Shown: positions 26,401-34,913 of the stretch, piece by piece
How the letters are laid out: each line of letters starts with the position of its first letter
Position numbering within the stretch: the stretch's first letter is position 1
Assembly (NCBI GenBank): GCA_015064635.1
Contig: SVRV01000001.1
Location: 124,001-188,000, forward strand
Length of the DNA: 64,000 nt
Source: Oscillospiraceae bacterium
Lineage (GTDB): Bacteria > Bacillota > Clostridia > Oscillospirales > SIG627
Direction: 5' to 3'
Notes under the pieces: model-generated
What the model was told of the DNA's origin: nothing
The model's database searches: none
Seen by the model: the letters and a program-made list of their open reading frames with translations, nothing else
Translations under genes and position numbers: made by a program

Positions 26401-27652
26401 CAAGTACGCAGTCAACACGTGGGTCGAAGAAGGATGCCGCCGTACAGTGAGCGATAGTTTCCACCTCTCCCGAATCAAGATTAAAAGCCGATTTCAAAAG
26501 TGCTTCTCCGTATCCTGTGGAGGTAGCTCTCGCTATTCTTGCATTCTTCGGAAAGAGTGCCGCCATCTCTTTTATTGCACTTTTTGCCGTTTCAATGGGG
26601 TTTCCTTTGTTATTTGCATAGTAAGAGAAGAGAAGCTCTCCTTTATCGGAAATAAGAGCAAGCTTCGTGGTGGTAGAGCCTGCATCTATACCGAGGAAGC
26701 AATCCCCCGAATATTCTGAAAGAGCTCTCTTTGCTACTCTTGCACCGCCATGTCTTTTCTTAAAGTCCTCATACTCCTTATTGGTTTTGAAAAGAGGCTC
26801 AAGACGAGGCATTTCAAAGGTAATCTCAACACCGCCCTCAAGGGTTGCAATAAGTGAGGATATACTTGTTTCCTTATCCTCTCCTGCCTCCATTGCCGCA
26901 CCCATAGCCGCAAAAAGGTGGGAGTTTTCGGGGTCAACAGTGGTTTCGTCTGTGAGTCCCAGAGTTCTGATAAATGCCGCCTTTAGCTCCGTGAGGAAAT
27001 GAAGTGGCCCTCCGAGAAATGCTACGTGACCTCTTATAGGCTTACCGCAGGCAAGTCCCGAAATAGTTTGATTTACTACCGCCTGGAAAATGGAAGCGGC
27101 AAGATCCGCCCTTGTAGCGCCCTCGTTTATAAGGGGCTGTATGTCTGTTTTTGCAAAAACTCCGCAGCGTGCCGCTATGGGATATATAACCTTATAATCC
27201 TTTGCTTCAATGTTAAGATGCTCGGCATCAGTCTGCAGAAGCGATGCCATCTGGTCAATGAAAGAGCCTGTACCGCCGGCACATACGCCGTTCATACGCT
27301 CCTCAAGACCTCCGTCGAAATATATAATCTTTGCATCCTCACCGCCAAGCTCGATGGCTACATCAGTCTCGGGTGCTATCCTTTGGAGAGCTGATGCTAC
27401 TGCCACAACCTCCTGAACAAAGCCTATATTCATCGCTTTGGACAGATTTATGGCTCCTGAGCCTGTGATTCTTACTTTGAGTAAGCACTCACCAAGCTTT
27501 TCCCTCGCGGAGATAAGAAGAGCCTTCAAGGTCTCCTTTGTCTGAGCGTTGTGACGGGTATACTCGCCGTATATTATACTGTCTTTTTCGTCAAGTATCG
27601 TTAGCTTGACCGTGGTTGAACCTATATCTATGCCTGCGCGGTAAATCTGCAT
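23432..27652 (-). CDS. 2-hydroxyacyl-CoA dehydratase activase-like fusion (BadF/BadG/BcrA/BcrD family)
   Basis: A 1406-residue protein. Two ASKHA-type ATPase domains lie in tandem: the first begins RAGIDIGSTTVKLTILDE and has GVCAGGTGSFIDQMA; the second begins FLGIDAGSTTTKLALIS and has EACSSGCGSFIENFA. The Cys residues match the ligands of the bridging 4Fe-4S cluster in HgdC-type activases. A Cys cluster (CQGCSNNC) follows at about 625 and the C-terminal half is dehydratase-related (COG3580/3581 type). Such activases inject an electron with ATP hydrolysis into dehydratases, but the long fusion has no defined substrate. ATG 27652 has AAGGAG upstream; an in-frame start at 27700 would fall at the transcription start of the promoter at 27704-27732. 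Confidence 0.87.
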   Translation of the reverse strand: MQIYRAGIDIGSTTVKLTILDEKDSIIYGEYTRHNAQTKETLKALLISAREKLGECLLKVRITGSGAINLSKAMNIGFVQEVVAVASALQRIAPETDVAIELGGEDAKIIYFDGGLEERMNGVCAGGTGSFIDQMASLLQTDAEHLNIEAKDYKVIYPIAARCGVFAKTDIQPLINEGATRADLAASIFQAVVNQTISGLACGKPIRGHVAFLGGPLHFLTELKAAFIRTLGLTDETTVDPENSHLFAAMGAAMEAGEDKETSISSLIATLEGGVEITFEMPRLEPLFKTNKEYEDFKKRHGGARVAKRALSEYSGDCFLGIDAGSTTTKLALISDKGELLFSYYANNKGNPIETAKSAIKEMAALFPKNARIARATSTGYGEALLKSAFNLDSGEVETIAHCTAASFFDPRVDCVLDIGGQDMKCIKLKNGAVDNILLNEACSSGCGSFIENFANSLGYTAEGFAEEALFAKAPVDLGTRCTVFMNSNVKQAQKEGAEVSDISAGLAYSVIKNALYKVIKLADAKELGSHIVVQGGTFHNRAVLRAFEKIAGIEATCPDIAGLMGAFGAALIARSEYVGAPSSMLSFEEINELTYTAKSTRCQGCSNNCMLTVNTFPGGRRHITGNRCEKGLGKGDVTKRAENIFEYKRKRLFSYPVHGEESAKRGVIGIPRVLNMYENYPFWATFFYELGFSVKLSPFSERKIYELGMESIPSESECYPAKLAHGHVQYLINEGVKTIFHPCVFYERQENENAKNHFNCPIVVSYPENLKNNVEQVSDGSVRYIRPFVAFTSEETVLSRLVEVAWDEWSIPAGEVKRAVKLAWAEMLKVKDDIRAEGKRILDKMSESGERGIVLVGRPYHVDPEINHGIPELIASYGLNVFTEDSLPIVCGGDLRVVDQWVYHSRLYSAARFVSKRDDMELIQLNSFGCGLDAVTTDQVGEILENSGKLYTLLKIDEVNNLGAVRIRIRSLISAMERRSKEGVVSNKRDYSYKRKEYTKEMNDSGYTIIAPQMSPIHFDIVKTLFTKHGYNAVLLDNDNRTAIDVGLKYVNNDACFPSITVVGQIMEAVLSGKYDTDRLAILMTQTGGCCRASNYVAFIRRALAKAGLEHIPVISLNTNGMEKNSGFKLSPGMLIDAVHAIVYGDLLMRCLYRTRPYEKIPGSANALHEKWRDICIEAIKGTRGHMKYRDICRGIVRDFDALELDETIVKPRVGIVGEILVKYMPLANNHLVELLEREGAEAIVPDMIDFFNYSFYNNQYKHKYLGVSKKADLVSKLAIKAVKWLRKPAVEALKESKRFSAPIDIEKIAEMTKPFLSIGNQYGEGWFLAGEMVELLTHETDNIVCIQPFACLPNHVVGKGVIKALKKVYPNANIAAVDYDPGASEVNQLNRIKLMLSTAVKRIK

Positions 27653-27703
27653 TTGATTCTCCTTCGTTTTGCAAAAAACTGTATTGATAGAATAACTCAA
27701 TAT

Positions 27704-27732
27704 ATATTAGTCTATTTTAAGAAATTTGTCAA
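27704..27732 (-). promoter_or_regulatory. Sigma-A promoter of the activase gene
   Basis: Minus-strand TTGACA (27732-27727), 17-nt spacer, TAATAT (27709-27704). Confidence 0.75.
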
Positions 27733-27791
27733 GTTAAAATTTTCCTATTTATTATATATAATATATTACTTTTTATATGTCATATCAACAA

Positions 27792-27827
27792 AAAACTCAC
27801 AAAGCAAATATATGCCTTGTGAGTTTT
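27792..27827 (-). terminator. Terminator of the Ca-ATPase/ComEC-like operon
   Basis: AAAACTCACAA pairs with TTGTGAGTTTT around a GCAAATATATGC centre. On the minus strand it ends in a T run and lies 3 nt after the ComEC-like stop codon. Confidence 0.85.
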
Positions 27828-27829
27828 AA

Positions 27830-28708
27830 TCATTTCTTTTTAGACGTTGTAAAGGTTACGTCTACACCGTCGCTTTTACAAATTATGTCTCCGTGGATAT
27901 CGGTTCTGTAAATCTCCACGTCTGCATCCTTGAGACGGCTGAGGGGTTCTACATGCGGATGCCCGTATTCGTTCCCCTTTTCCACCGAAATTACGCCATA
28001 TTTCGGCATAACTGATCTCAAGAAAACATATCCCGTGGAAGTGTTACTTCCGTGATGTCCCACCTTTAAAACAGTGGCGGAAAGGTCAATTCCCGAATTC
28101 ACCAGCACATCCTCCGCCTCTCGCTCGGCATCTCCCATAAAGAGAAATGAGGTTTCGCCGTAGGTGATCTTCAGCACTATTGAAGTGTTATTCTCCCCCT
28201 CGGCAAAATTACAGCCGAGTATATCTACTCTCGCACCGCCCAGCATAAAGGATTCCCCAGCCTTCGGTACAAGTATTTTCGAGTTTGAACGCTTGACGTA
28301 CTTTTCGATAGTTTTGAAATAATATGAGTCACTGTCCGAAGTGGGACAGTAAACAATCCCGGGCGTTGCGGCATTGAGGGCTCCTCCCATTCCACCTGCG
28401 TGGTCCTCGTGTAAATGTGTGGCTATAACGTAGTCAAGATGCTTTATATCATACTTTTTGAGATAGGTGTATACAAGATTTGAGTCCTCTTTGTTTCCCG
28501 CATCAATCAGCATGTTCTTTCCGTCGCACATTATAAGGGCACAATCTGCCTGACCTACGTCTATAAAATGCACCTCGAAGGAGCCGTCAATGGGGATTGC
28601 CTCCGACGGCTTCTTTATGCCGTAATAAAAAGCAAGAACTACCGCCACCAACAATGCCGACACCATCAGCGGCAAAGAGAATCTCTTGTTTCTGAACTTA
28701 CCTCGCAA
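27830..28708 (-). CDS. ComEC/Rec2-like metallo-beta-lactamase-fold hydrolase, membrane anchored
   Basis: About 292 residues. One N-terminal membrane helix (LPLMVSALLVAVVLAFYYG) is followed by an MBL domain placed outside the cell. It has the ComEC-type VGQADCALI block, the metal motif THLHEDHAGG, FMGDAE and LKVGHHGS. These standalone domains resemble the C-terminal nuclease-like part of ComEC, but the channel part is absent, so a competence role is not implied. The start is uncertain: TTG 28708 has GGAGG 6 nt upstream, while ATG 28723 has no ribosome-binding site but lies 2 nt after the ATPase stop. The gene is co-transcribed with the Ca2+ ATPase. Confidence 0.83.
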   Translation of the reverse strand: MRGKFRNKRFSLPLMVSALLVAVVLAFYYGIKKPSEAIPIDGSFEVHFIDVGQADCALIMCDGKNMLIDAGNKEDSNLVYTYLKKYDIKHLDYVIATHLHEDHAGGMGGALNAATPGIVYCPTSDSDSYYFKTIEKYVKRSNSKILVPKAGESFMLGGARVDILGCNFAEGENNTSIVLKITYGETSFLFMGDAEREAEDVLVNSGIDLSATVLKVGHHGSNTSTGYVFLRSVMPKYGVISVEKGNEYGHPHVEPLSRLKDADVEIYRTDIHGDIICKSDGVDVTFTTSKKK

Positions 28709-28725
28709 AATATTCCTCCGCATTA

Positions 28726-31335
28726 TTATTTAACAAGCCCCAGCGCCTTGACAATTTCCATTACAACAATGGGAACAATCACCAAGCCGAGCACTGCAAG
28801 ATAAAGACTTGCAGGAAGAAGTACAAGTCCAAACGCTACACGAAGGAAGGGCACGAAAAGTACCAGCAAAACAAGAAGGAGAGATGCAAGACAAGCAAGA
28901 TTCAGCTTCTTGTTGGTAAAAGGCCCAATCTTAAAGATTGAACGGGTGCTTCTCATATTGAAGGCGTGAAGAACCTGAGAAAGTGAGAGTGTTGCAAATG
29001 CCATTGTCTGTGCACCTGCAAGAGTTCCGGTTACATTTTCACCAATCTTGAACGCCGCAAGAGCAAGGAGTGCAAACATTGCACCCTGCAGCACTACGCG
29101 GATTCCGAGACCATGTGCAAAAATTCCCTCGTTTTTCGGCTTTGGCTTCTCGTTCATTATGCCCGATTCTACGGGTTCCATACCGAGTGCAATGGCGGGA
29201 AGTGAGTCTGTTACAAGATTTATCCACAAAAGCTGCATGGAAAGCAAGGGAGTCTTATGCCAAAGAAGCATTGCCACAAATACAAGTATTACCTCACCGA
29301 TATTTGTTCCGAGAAGGAAGCCTACAACCTTTTTAATGTTGGAGTAAATACCGCGTCCCTCTCTTACCGCCTCAACGATAGTTGCGAAGTTATCGTCGGT
29401 AAGTGTCATATCTGCGGCACCCTTAGCAACGTCCGTACCCGTTATGCCCATGGCACATCCGATATCAGCCGCCTTGAGGGCAGGTGCATCGTTTACACCG
29501 TCTCCCGTCATTGATACTATCTGATTCTTTCTCTGCCATGCCTTTACAATACGTATCTTATTTTCGGGAGAAACTCTGGCATATACCGAAATGCTCTCAA
29601 CCGCTTCGTCAAGCTCACGGTCGGTCATTCTGTCAAGCTCTGTACCTGTAATCGCTCTGTCACCCTCTTCAAGGATACCAAGAGCCTTTGCGATAGCCGA
29701 GGCTGTAACAACGTGGTCACCTGTTATCATAACGGGCTTGATTCCCGCTTTTTTACAGATTGCAACAGCTTCTGCCACCTCGGGTCTCGGCGGATCTATC
29801 ATTCCCACAAGACCGATAAAGGCAAGGTCACATTCAAGCTCGGCGGGTGTGGGATTTTCGGGAACCTTATCAATAAACTTATATCCTACTGCAAGTACTC
29901 GGAGAGCATCACGGCTCATTTCGTCGGTCATTCGTCTGCCGCCCTCAATGTCACCTGCAATACATTTTTGTGCCATTACGTCAAAGGCACCCTTGACAAT
30001 AACCATATATTTACCGTTGATATCATTAACGGTGGTCATAAGCTTTCTGTCAGAGTCAAAGGGGATTGTGGCAAGTCTGGGGAACTGACGTGAGAGCTCA
30101 TCCTTGTCAAAGCCTGCCTTCATTGCCGCGGCAACGATGGAGGTTTCGGTAGGGTCACCGATGTGCTCTTCCTTACCGTCTTTTATTACAACAGAGCCGT
30201 CACAGCAAAGAGTCGCAAATTTCAAAAGGCTGTTTACCGCCTCACTTGCTCCCTCTCCTATGCTCTCTGCACTCTCTGCACCACTGATGTATGCCTTTAC
30301 GAGAGTCATTCTGTTCTGGGTGAGAGTTCCGGTTTTATCCGAGCAGATTACCGAAGTGCTTCCAAGGGTCTCAACCGCAGGAAGACGTCTGATAAGTGCA
30401 CCTCTCACAGCCATTCGCCCAACACCTATGGAAAGAACGATGGTTACAATGGCGGGAAGTCCCTCGGGAATTGCCGATACGGCAAGAGAAACCGAGGTCA
30501 TGAATATATCAAGAGCCTCAATATCGTTTGCAAGACCTACAACAAATATGATGCCGCAAGCCGCAAGGGCAATTACACCAAGATATTTACCAAGCTGTGC
30601 AAGCTTCTTTTGAAGGGGTGTCTGTGTCTCCGACTCCTCATTGAGAAGATTTGCTATCTTACCCATTTCGGTGTCCATTCCCGTTGCTGTAACAACTGCA
30701 ACTGCAGAGCCGTAGGTAATGGAACAGCCTGAAAATACCATATTTGTTCTGTCGCCCACAGGCGCATTTTCCGCAACCTCTGCAAGAGCATCCTTTTCGC
30801 TGGGTACTGATTCACCCGTAAGGGCTGATTCCTCGCTTTTAAGACTGGCGGAAGTGAGCAGTCTTGCATCTGCAGGCACAAAATCACCCGCTTCGAGCTT
30901 TATGATATCGCCCGGCACAAGAAGGGCAGCGTCAATGATGCTTTCGTGCCCGTCACGTATAACCCTGGCATGAGGTGCGGACAGATTCTTCAATGCGTCA
31001 AGTGCTTTTTGTGCTTTACTCTCCTGCATAACGCCCATTACGGCGTTAAGAACAACAATGAGAAGAATAAGTATCGGCTCAAAAAATTCCTTGGGTTTGC
31101 CTTCTGCACAGGCAACAATAAAGGAAATAAGAGCGGCAACCAGCAATATAAGAATCATAACATCCTTAAACTGCTCGGCAAACCTTTGAAGATTTGTCTT
31201 TCTCTTTTTCTCCTTCAGCTTGTTTTCACCGTATTTTTCTCTGACTGCCGAGACCTTTTCTTCGTCAAGACCTTTCGCCTCATCCGTTCCGAGGCTTTTA
31301 AGTAGTTCGTCCTTTGATAAACTGTGGGGTAACAA
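28726..31335 (-). CDS. Calcium-translocating P-type ATPase (PMCA-type)
   Basis: An 869-residue P2-type pump exporting Ca2+. An N-terminal cation-ATPase domain is followed by M1-M2, the actuator motif LTGESVPSEKD, the phosphorylation site CSDKTGTLTQN, the hinge TGDGVNDAPALKAADIG, and six C-terminal membrane segments (NIGEVILVFVAM, QLLWINLVTDSLPA, and others). The start is TTG 31335: it follows an in-frame TAA directly and has GGAGG 9 nt upstream, while the nearby ATG at 31342 is out of frame. It is first in a two-gene operon. Ion choice is taken from the family; the motifs do not exclude Mn2+. Confidence 0.93.
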   Translation of the reverse strand: MLPHSLSKDELLKSLGTDEAKGLDEEKVSAVREKYGENKLKEKKRKTNLQRFAEQFKDVMILILLVAALISFIVACAEGKPKEFFEPILILLIVVLNAVMGVMQESKAQKALDALKNLSAPHARVIRDGHESIIDAALLVPGDIIKLEAGDFVPADARLLTSASLKSEESALTGESVPSEKDALAEVAENAPVGDRTNMVFSGCSITYGSAVAVVTATGMDTEMGKIANLLNEESETQTPLQKKLAQLGKYLGVIALAACGIIFVVGLANDIEALDIFMTSVSLAVSAIPEGLPAIVTIVLSIGVGRMAVRGALIRRLPAVETLGSTSVICSDKTGTLTQNRMTLVKAYISGAESAESIGEGASEAVNSLLKFATLCCDGSVVIKDGKEEHIGDPTETSIVAAAMKAGFDKDELSRQFPRLATIPFDSDRKLMTTVNDINGKYMVIVKGAFDVMAQKCIAGDIEGGRRMTDEMSRDALRVLAVGYKFIDKVPENPTPAELECDLAFIGLVGMIDPPRPEVAEAVAICKKAGIKPVMITGDHVVTASAIAKALGILEEGDRAITGTELDRMTDRELDEAVESISVYARVSPENKIRIVKAWQRKNQIVSMTGDGVNDAPALKAADIGCAMGITGTDVAKGAADMTLTDDNFATIVEAVREGRGIYSNIKKVVGFLLGTNIGEVILVFVAMLLWHKTPLLSMQLLWINLVTDSLPAIALGMEPVESGIMNEKPKPKNEGIFAHGLGIRVVLQGAMFALLALAAFKIGENVTGTLAGAQTMAFATLSLSQVLHAFNMRSTRSIFKIGPFTNKKLNLACLASLLLVLLVLFVPFLRVAFGLVLLPASLYLAVLGLVIVPIVVMEIVKALGLVK

Positions 31336-31378
31336 TTAACATTTCCTCCATTTACATTATTTTAGTGTTACTTTTTGT

Positions 31379-31407
31379 ATTATAACAAATAATTACTTAT
31401 TTTACAA
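31379..31407 (-). promoter_or_regulatory. Sigma-A promoter of the Ca-ATPase operon
   Basis: Minus-strand TTGTAA (31407-31402), 17-nt spacer, TATAAT (31384-31379). Confidence 0.7.
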
Positions 31408-31461
31408 TAATTACAAGTGTTAATTTTGAAATTGTTCAAACTTATTCTTTACAAAAAAAGA

Positions 31462-31488
31462 CAAGAGGATGTAAAAAACTCCTCTTGA
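31462..31488 (-). terminator. Terminator of the alr operon
   Basis: CAAGAGGA pairs with TCCTCTTG around about 10 nt. On the minus strand a T run follows (complement of the As at 31453-31459). Confidence 0.8.
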
Positions 31489-31494
31489 AACTTT

Positions 31495-32622
31495 TTATTC
31501 ATATATTCTTGATACTCTCGAAGATATTCCCGTGTAAAGGGCATAGCTTATCTCTCCCGAAAGTGCCGCATATTCGTCGATTGAGATACCCTTCTCTCCC
31601 CAGAATACCACTTCATCTCCCATATTCACGGGATTTTTTGCATCGGTTATATCCACCATAAGAAGATCCATACATACATTCCCCACAATGTTGAATATTT
31701 CACCGTTTATCTTTACTCTGCCCTTGTTGGAAAGAGCTCTGGGAATTCCGTCGGCATAGCCTGCGGTAACGGTTGCAATAACGGTATCTCTTTTTGCAGT
31801 GTATGTTCTGCAATAGCCCACACTCTCGCCTTTCTTTATCTTCATCGTCTGCCCCACTCTTGCACAAAGAGTCATGACCTCACGGAGGGGCATATCGGGA
31901 TGCTTTGAAAGATACGCTTGCTTTACCTCCTCTGAAGGGTAGGCACCGTAGAGAATTATTCCGGGTCTTACCGCCGAAAACAGTGCATCGTCACGGGTGA
32001 GAATTGCCGCCGAGTTGGAAATGTGTTTCATTCCCACATCAACTCCCATACGGGAAAGCTTCTCCGTTATCTCCGTAAATTTTGACACCTGAAGCTCGGT
32101 GTATTCAGAGCCGAGACTGTCACTTTCCGCAAAATGGCTGAATATGCCTTTTATGTTGATTCCGTCAAGACGGGAAATTTCCTCTATTTCCGAAGTAACC
32201 GTCGGAGACGTCGCATCAAAGCCGAATCTGTGCATTCCCGTATCAAGCTTTATGTGAACCCCCAGCTTCAGTCCTCCAAGTCTCCTGGATAGAGCCTTTG
32301 CGTAATCAAGGCTCACAACCGTTTGAATTATACCATTGTCGGCAAGCACACCGGCAAAGGCGGGATCGGTGTAACCCAGCACTAAAATATCATTTTTAAT
32401 TCCGTTTTCTCTCAGTGTCAAAGCCTCGTTCATCTCTGCCACGGCAAAAGCCGCAACCCCATCCGTCAACGCTCGTGCAAATTCCGTTGCTCCGTGTGAG
32501 TAGGCGTTTGCTTTGATTACAGGGATAATCCCGCAGTCATCGGGCAAAAGCTCCTTTATGCAGGCAACGTTGTGTAAGAGGTTGCTTATTGATATTTTGG
32601 CATAACACCTTGTGTTTTTCAT
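31495..32622 (-). CDS. alr: Alanine racemase
   Basis: A 375-residue PLP enzyme that makes D-alanine for peptidoglycan. The N-terminal TIM barrel has the PLP lysine Lys37 in VIKANAYSHGA; the second catalytic residue is the Tyr in ATVTAGYADGIPR at the junction with the C-terminal beta domain; FDATSP and HISNSAAIL are typical. The ATG overlaps the stop of the upstream lipoprotein gene by 4 nt (ATGA), so the two are translationally coupled. Confidence 0.95.
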   Translation of the reverse strand: MKNTRCYAKISISNLLHNVACIKELLPDDCGIIPVIKANAYSHGATEFARALTDGVAAFAVAEMNEALTLRENGIKNDILVLGYTDPAFAGVLADNGIIQTVVSLDYAKALSRRLGGLKLGVHIKLDTGMHRFGFDATSPTVTSEIEEISRLDGINIKGIFSHFAESDSLGSEYTELQVSKFTEITEKLSRMGVDVGMKHISNSAAILTRDDALFSAVRPGIILYGAYPSEEVKQAYLSKHPDMPLREVMTLCARVGQTMKIKKGESVGYCRTYTAKRDTVIATVTAGYADGIPRALSNKGRVKINGEIFNIVGNVCMDLLMVDITDAKNPVNMGDEVVFWGEKGISIDEYAALSGEISYALYTGISSRVSRIYE

Positions 32623-33017
32623 TTCGTTTCTTCCTTGTGTACTTTTATATTGAAATTCTTGTCTTCTATTTCCAAAAGCCTTGACTTTTTATCAAATTCA
32701 AGTCGGGCGCTGCCCTCTTTTATGGCATCGAATACCTTCTTTATTCTCACGGTATCCGCCACACTCCCCTCAAACACCTTGCCGTTATAGCTCACCTCAC
32801 CCTCTTCTCCCTCAAAGCTTATTGTAAGTCCCTTCGGAGAATCGGGAGTAAAGGTAAAACACTCCCCCGACACTGCAAGAGTACCCGAAAAGCTGACTTC
32901 GGAGTCGGTGTAGGTTATGTAAAGGGTGCGTGAGGTGTCAAAATATGTTTCTTCAAGACTTCCTTCACTGCAGGAAACAAGCAAAACAGCGCTTAAAAGT
33001 ATAAATAGTCTTTTCAA
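32619..33017 (-). CDS. Small lipoprotein of unknown function
   Basis: A 132-residue protein. The N-terminus MKRLFILLSAVLLVSC is a lipoprotein signal with lipobox LVSC, so Cys16 would be lipidated and the rest face the outside. The mature part is short, rich in Ser, Glu and aromatic residues in alternating patterns (TLYITYTDSEVSFSGTLAV) suggesting a beta structure of around 110 residues. I do not recognise a family. It overlaps alr by 4 nt, so it may act on the envelope, but no function is claimed. Confidence 0.75.
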   Translation of the reverse strand: MKRLFILLSAVLLVSCSEGSLEETYFDTSRTLYITYTDSEVSFSGTLAVSGECFTFTPDSPKGLTISFEGEEGEVSYNGKVFEGSVADTVRIKKVFDAIKEGSARLEFDKKSRLLEIEDKNFNIKVHKEETK

Positions 33018-33062
33018 AAGCTCACTCCTTTTGTAAAAGACTATTCCGAAAAAATAATTTTA

Positions 33063-33602
33063 TTACTTTACGAAGCAACTTCTGTTGTAATACTTGAGCA
33101 TATCGAGGGCCTTTTCGGTAGCGTTGAAAAGAAGTGCTCTCTTGTCGCCGCCTTCATCCTTGAAAATAATGCAATATGCATCCTCGGCATCAAGTGACGA
33201 CAGAGCGTTTATAGTGTCTATTCCGTCAAGCTTTGCATTTTTCAGGGGCAAAACACTTTCGGCGGATGCAACCTTGAACTCAACCATCTGACGGCGGCGC
33301 TTTCCACCGGTTATTTTGTCCATTGACATGATTCCCGATACAATAAGGTACTCATATTCAATGTTTGTAAAGCTCCACATCATCATGGCAACGTAAACAA
33401 TCAGCACCACCGCTATAACCGCTATCTGCGGAATCTTGACGGGTCCGAACATCAGATAGACTGTGAGAGCGAAGAGCAAAACCGCAAAAGCGATTATCGC
33501 AATTCTTATTCCCAATATTTTCTTGTCGGGTTCTTTTCTTACGAGATACTCTGTATAATTAAACGCATAATCCGAGCTTGCTTTTTTATAACTGTTGTTC
33601 AT
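33063..33602 (-). CDS. Two-helix membrane protein of unknown function
   Basis: A 179-residue protein. A polar N-terminal stretch of about 28 residues is followed by two membrane helices (about 30-50 and 56-77) and a cytoplasmic-type domain of about 100 residues beginning YEYLIVSGIMSMDKITGGKRRRQ, which resembles the start of bacterial PH-like domains. I recall similar Firmicutes proteins filed under a DUF number but cannot confirm it here. GGAGG precedes the ATG and a promoter lies at 33626-33654. It is first in a likely operon with the lipoprotein and alr. Confidence 0.75.
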   Translation of the reverse strand: MNNSYKKASSDYAFNYTEYLVRKEPDKKILGIRIAIIAFAVLLFALTVYLMFGPVKIPQIAVIAVVLIVYVAMMMWSFTNIEYEYLIVSGIMSMDKITGGKRRRQMVEFKVASAESVLPLKNAKLDGIDTINALSSLDAEDAYCIIFKDEGGDKRALLFNATEKALDMLKYYNRSCFVK

Positions 33603-33625
33603 AAATACTTACCTCCGTGTTCAAT

Positions 33626-33654
33626 ATAATAACACAAAAAGGCAAAATAATCAA
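33626..33654 (-). promoter_or_regulatory. Sigma-A promoter of the membrane protein-lipoprotein-alr operon
   Basis: Minus-strand TTGATT (33654-33649), 17-nt spacer, TATTAT (33631-33626). Confidence 0.65.
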
Positions 33655-33702
33655 CCGAAAAAATATATTTTGCATATTAATTTATATTTAACACCGAAAT
33701 AC

Positions 33703-33730
33703 TTGTATTTTTTAAAAAATATGTTATAAT
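33703..33730 (+). promoter_or_regulatory. Sigma-A promoter of the Gfo/Idh/MocA gene
   Basis: TTGTAT (33703-33708), 16-nt spacer, TATAAT (33725-33730). It is divergent from the alr operon promoter. Confidence 0.65.
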
Positions 33731-33804
33731 TTACTGTAATTGATAATTAATTTTATTCGATTTGACAAAAAAACACAAAAAACACATGAAGCGGAGGATA
33801 AAAG

Positions 33805-34830
33805 ATGAAAAAATTCAGAGTAGGTATCTGGGGCTGCGGCGGAATTTCCGCAATGCACAGACGTGCGTATCAGCGTCTTGAGGAAATGGGCTTGCCTGTT
33901 GAAATAGTGGCACTGTGCGATATAAACGCCGCAAATTTTAATAACGAAATAAAGATAAATGTATCCAAGGTAAGCGACACTCCCTTGAAAAAGGTGGACC
34001 ATTGCTACATTGATGTGGATGAAATGATTGAAAAGGAAGACCTTGACCTTGTGGATATATGCCTTCCCACCTTCCTTCACAAGGATGCCGCAATCAAGGT
34101 TCTCGAAAGCGGAATTAACGTACTTGTTGAAAAGCCTATGGCGATGAACAGCGAAGAAGCACGTGAAATGCTTGAAGCCGAAAAGTGCTCGGGAAAACGC
34201 CTTATGGTAGGTCATTGCGTAAGATTTAACAACGCTTACAGCACTATGCGTGAGGCGATTAAGAGCGGAGACTATGGAAAGCTTATTTGTGCCGATTTTT
34301 CAAGACTTTCAGCCGTTCCTCTCTGGAGAATGAACAAGGGCGGTCCCAACAAGGGAAGACTCGACGGTGTTATTCTCGATATGCACATTCATGACGTTGA
34401 CTATGTTCAAAGTGTATTCGGACTTCCCAAAGCAATTTCCGCAGTTGCATCGAAAAATAACTTTACATATTGCGACTCTGTATCCACGACCTTCAAATAC
34501 GAGGATGCTTATGTCAACATAAGAGGTGATTGGGGACTTCCTCAGAGCTTTAAATTCACCGCACCTTTCAGAGTAAATATGGAAAAAGGTGCTTTTGTGG
34601 GCGACGACAGAGGAACTTTGATTCTTCACCGCGACTCAAAGGGCAGCAAGGTGCTCTGTAAACCCGATGATGACAGTAGTATTCTTTATGAAATAGAGTA
34701 CTACGTTGATATCCTTATGAACGACAAGGAAAACACTATAAATCCGCCAGAGCAGTCGGCTGATACCATCAGACTTGTGGAAATAATTGAAGCCAGTGCA
34801 GAAAAGAACGGAAAAACCATAGTTTTGTAA
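33805..34830 (+). CDS. Gfo/Idh/MocA-family oxidoreductase
   Basis: A 341-residue NAD(P)-dependent dehydrogenase. The N-terminal Rossmann fold starts GIWGCGGISAMHRRAY; VEKPMAMNSEEA supplies the conserved EKP lysine; the C-terminal alpha/beta domain holds GGPNKGRLDGVILDMHIHDVDYV with the catalytic-type His. Family members oxidise or reduce cyclic polyols and sugars. It has its own promoter and no sugar-metabolism neighbour, so the substrate is open. It is a paralogue-level relative of the protein at 46134, but not closely similar. Confidence 0.88.
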   Translation: MKKFRVGIWGCGGISAMHRRAYQRLEEMGLPVEIVALCDINAANFNNEIKINVSKVSDTPLKKVDHCYIDVDEMIEKEDLDLVDICLPTFLHKDAAIKVLESGINVLVEKPMAMNSEEAREMLEAEKCSGKRLMVGHCVRFNNAYSTMREAIKSGDYGKLICADFSRLSAVPLWRMNKGGPNKGRLDGVILDMHIHDVDYVQSVFGLPKAISAVASKNNFTYCDSVSTTFKYEDAYVNIRGDWGLPQSFKFTAPFRVNMEKGAFVGDDRGTLILHRDSKGSKVLCKPDDDSSILYEIEYYVDILMNDKENTINPPEQSADTIRLVEIIEASAEKNGKTIVL

Positions 34831-34847
34831 GGTTTTAAATTTCGAGA

Positions 34848-34876
34848 TTGACAATTTTGATAAAATGTAGTATACT
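34848..34876 (+). promoter_or_regulatory. Sigma-A promoter of secD-secF
   Basis: TTGACA (34848-34853), a 17-nt spacer and TATACT (34871-34876), 37 nt before the secD ATG. The in-frame TTG at 34848 is part of the -35 box and so is not a start codon. Confidence 0.85.
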
Positions 34877-34913
34877 AATAAAAGATTATTTTCAGAAAGG
34901 AATTATAAAAACC

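Noticed and set aside
34848-34913. Upstream extension of secD from TTG 34848
   Set aside because: That TTG is part of a consensus -35 box; the ribosome-binding site and family start support ATG 34914.
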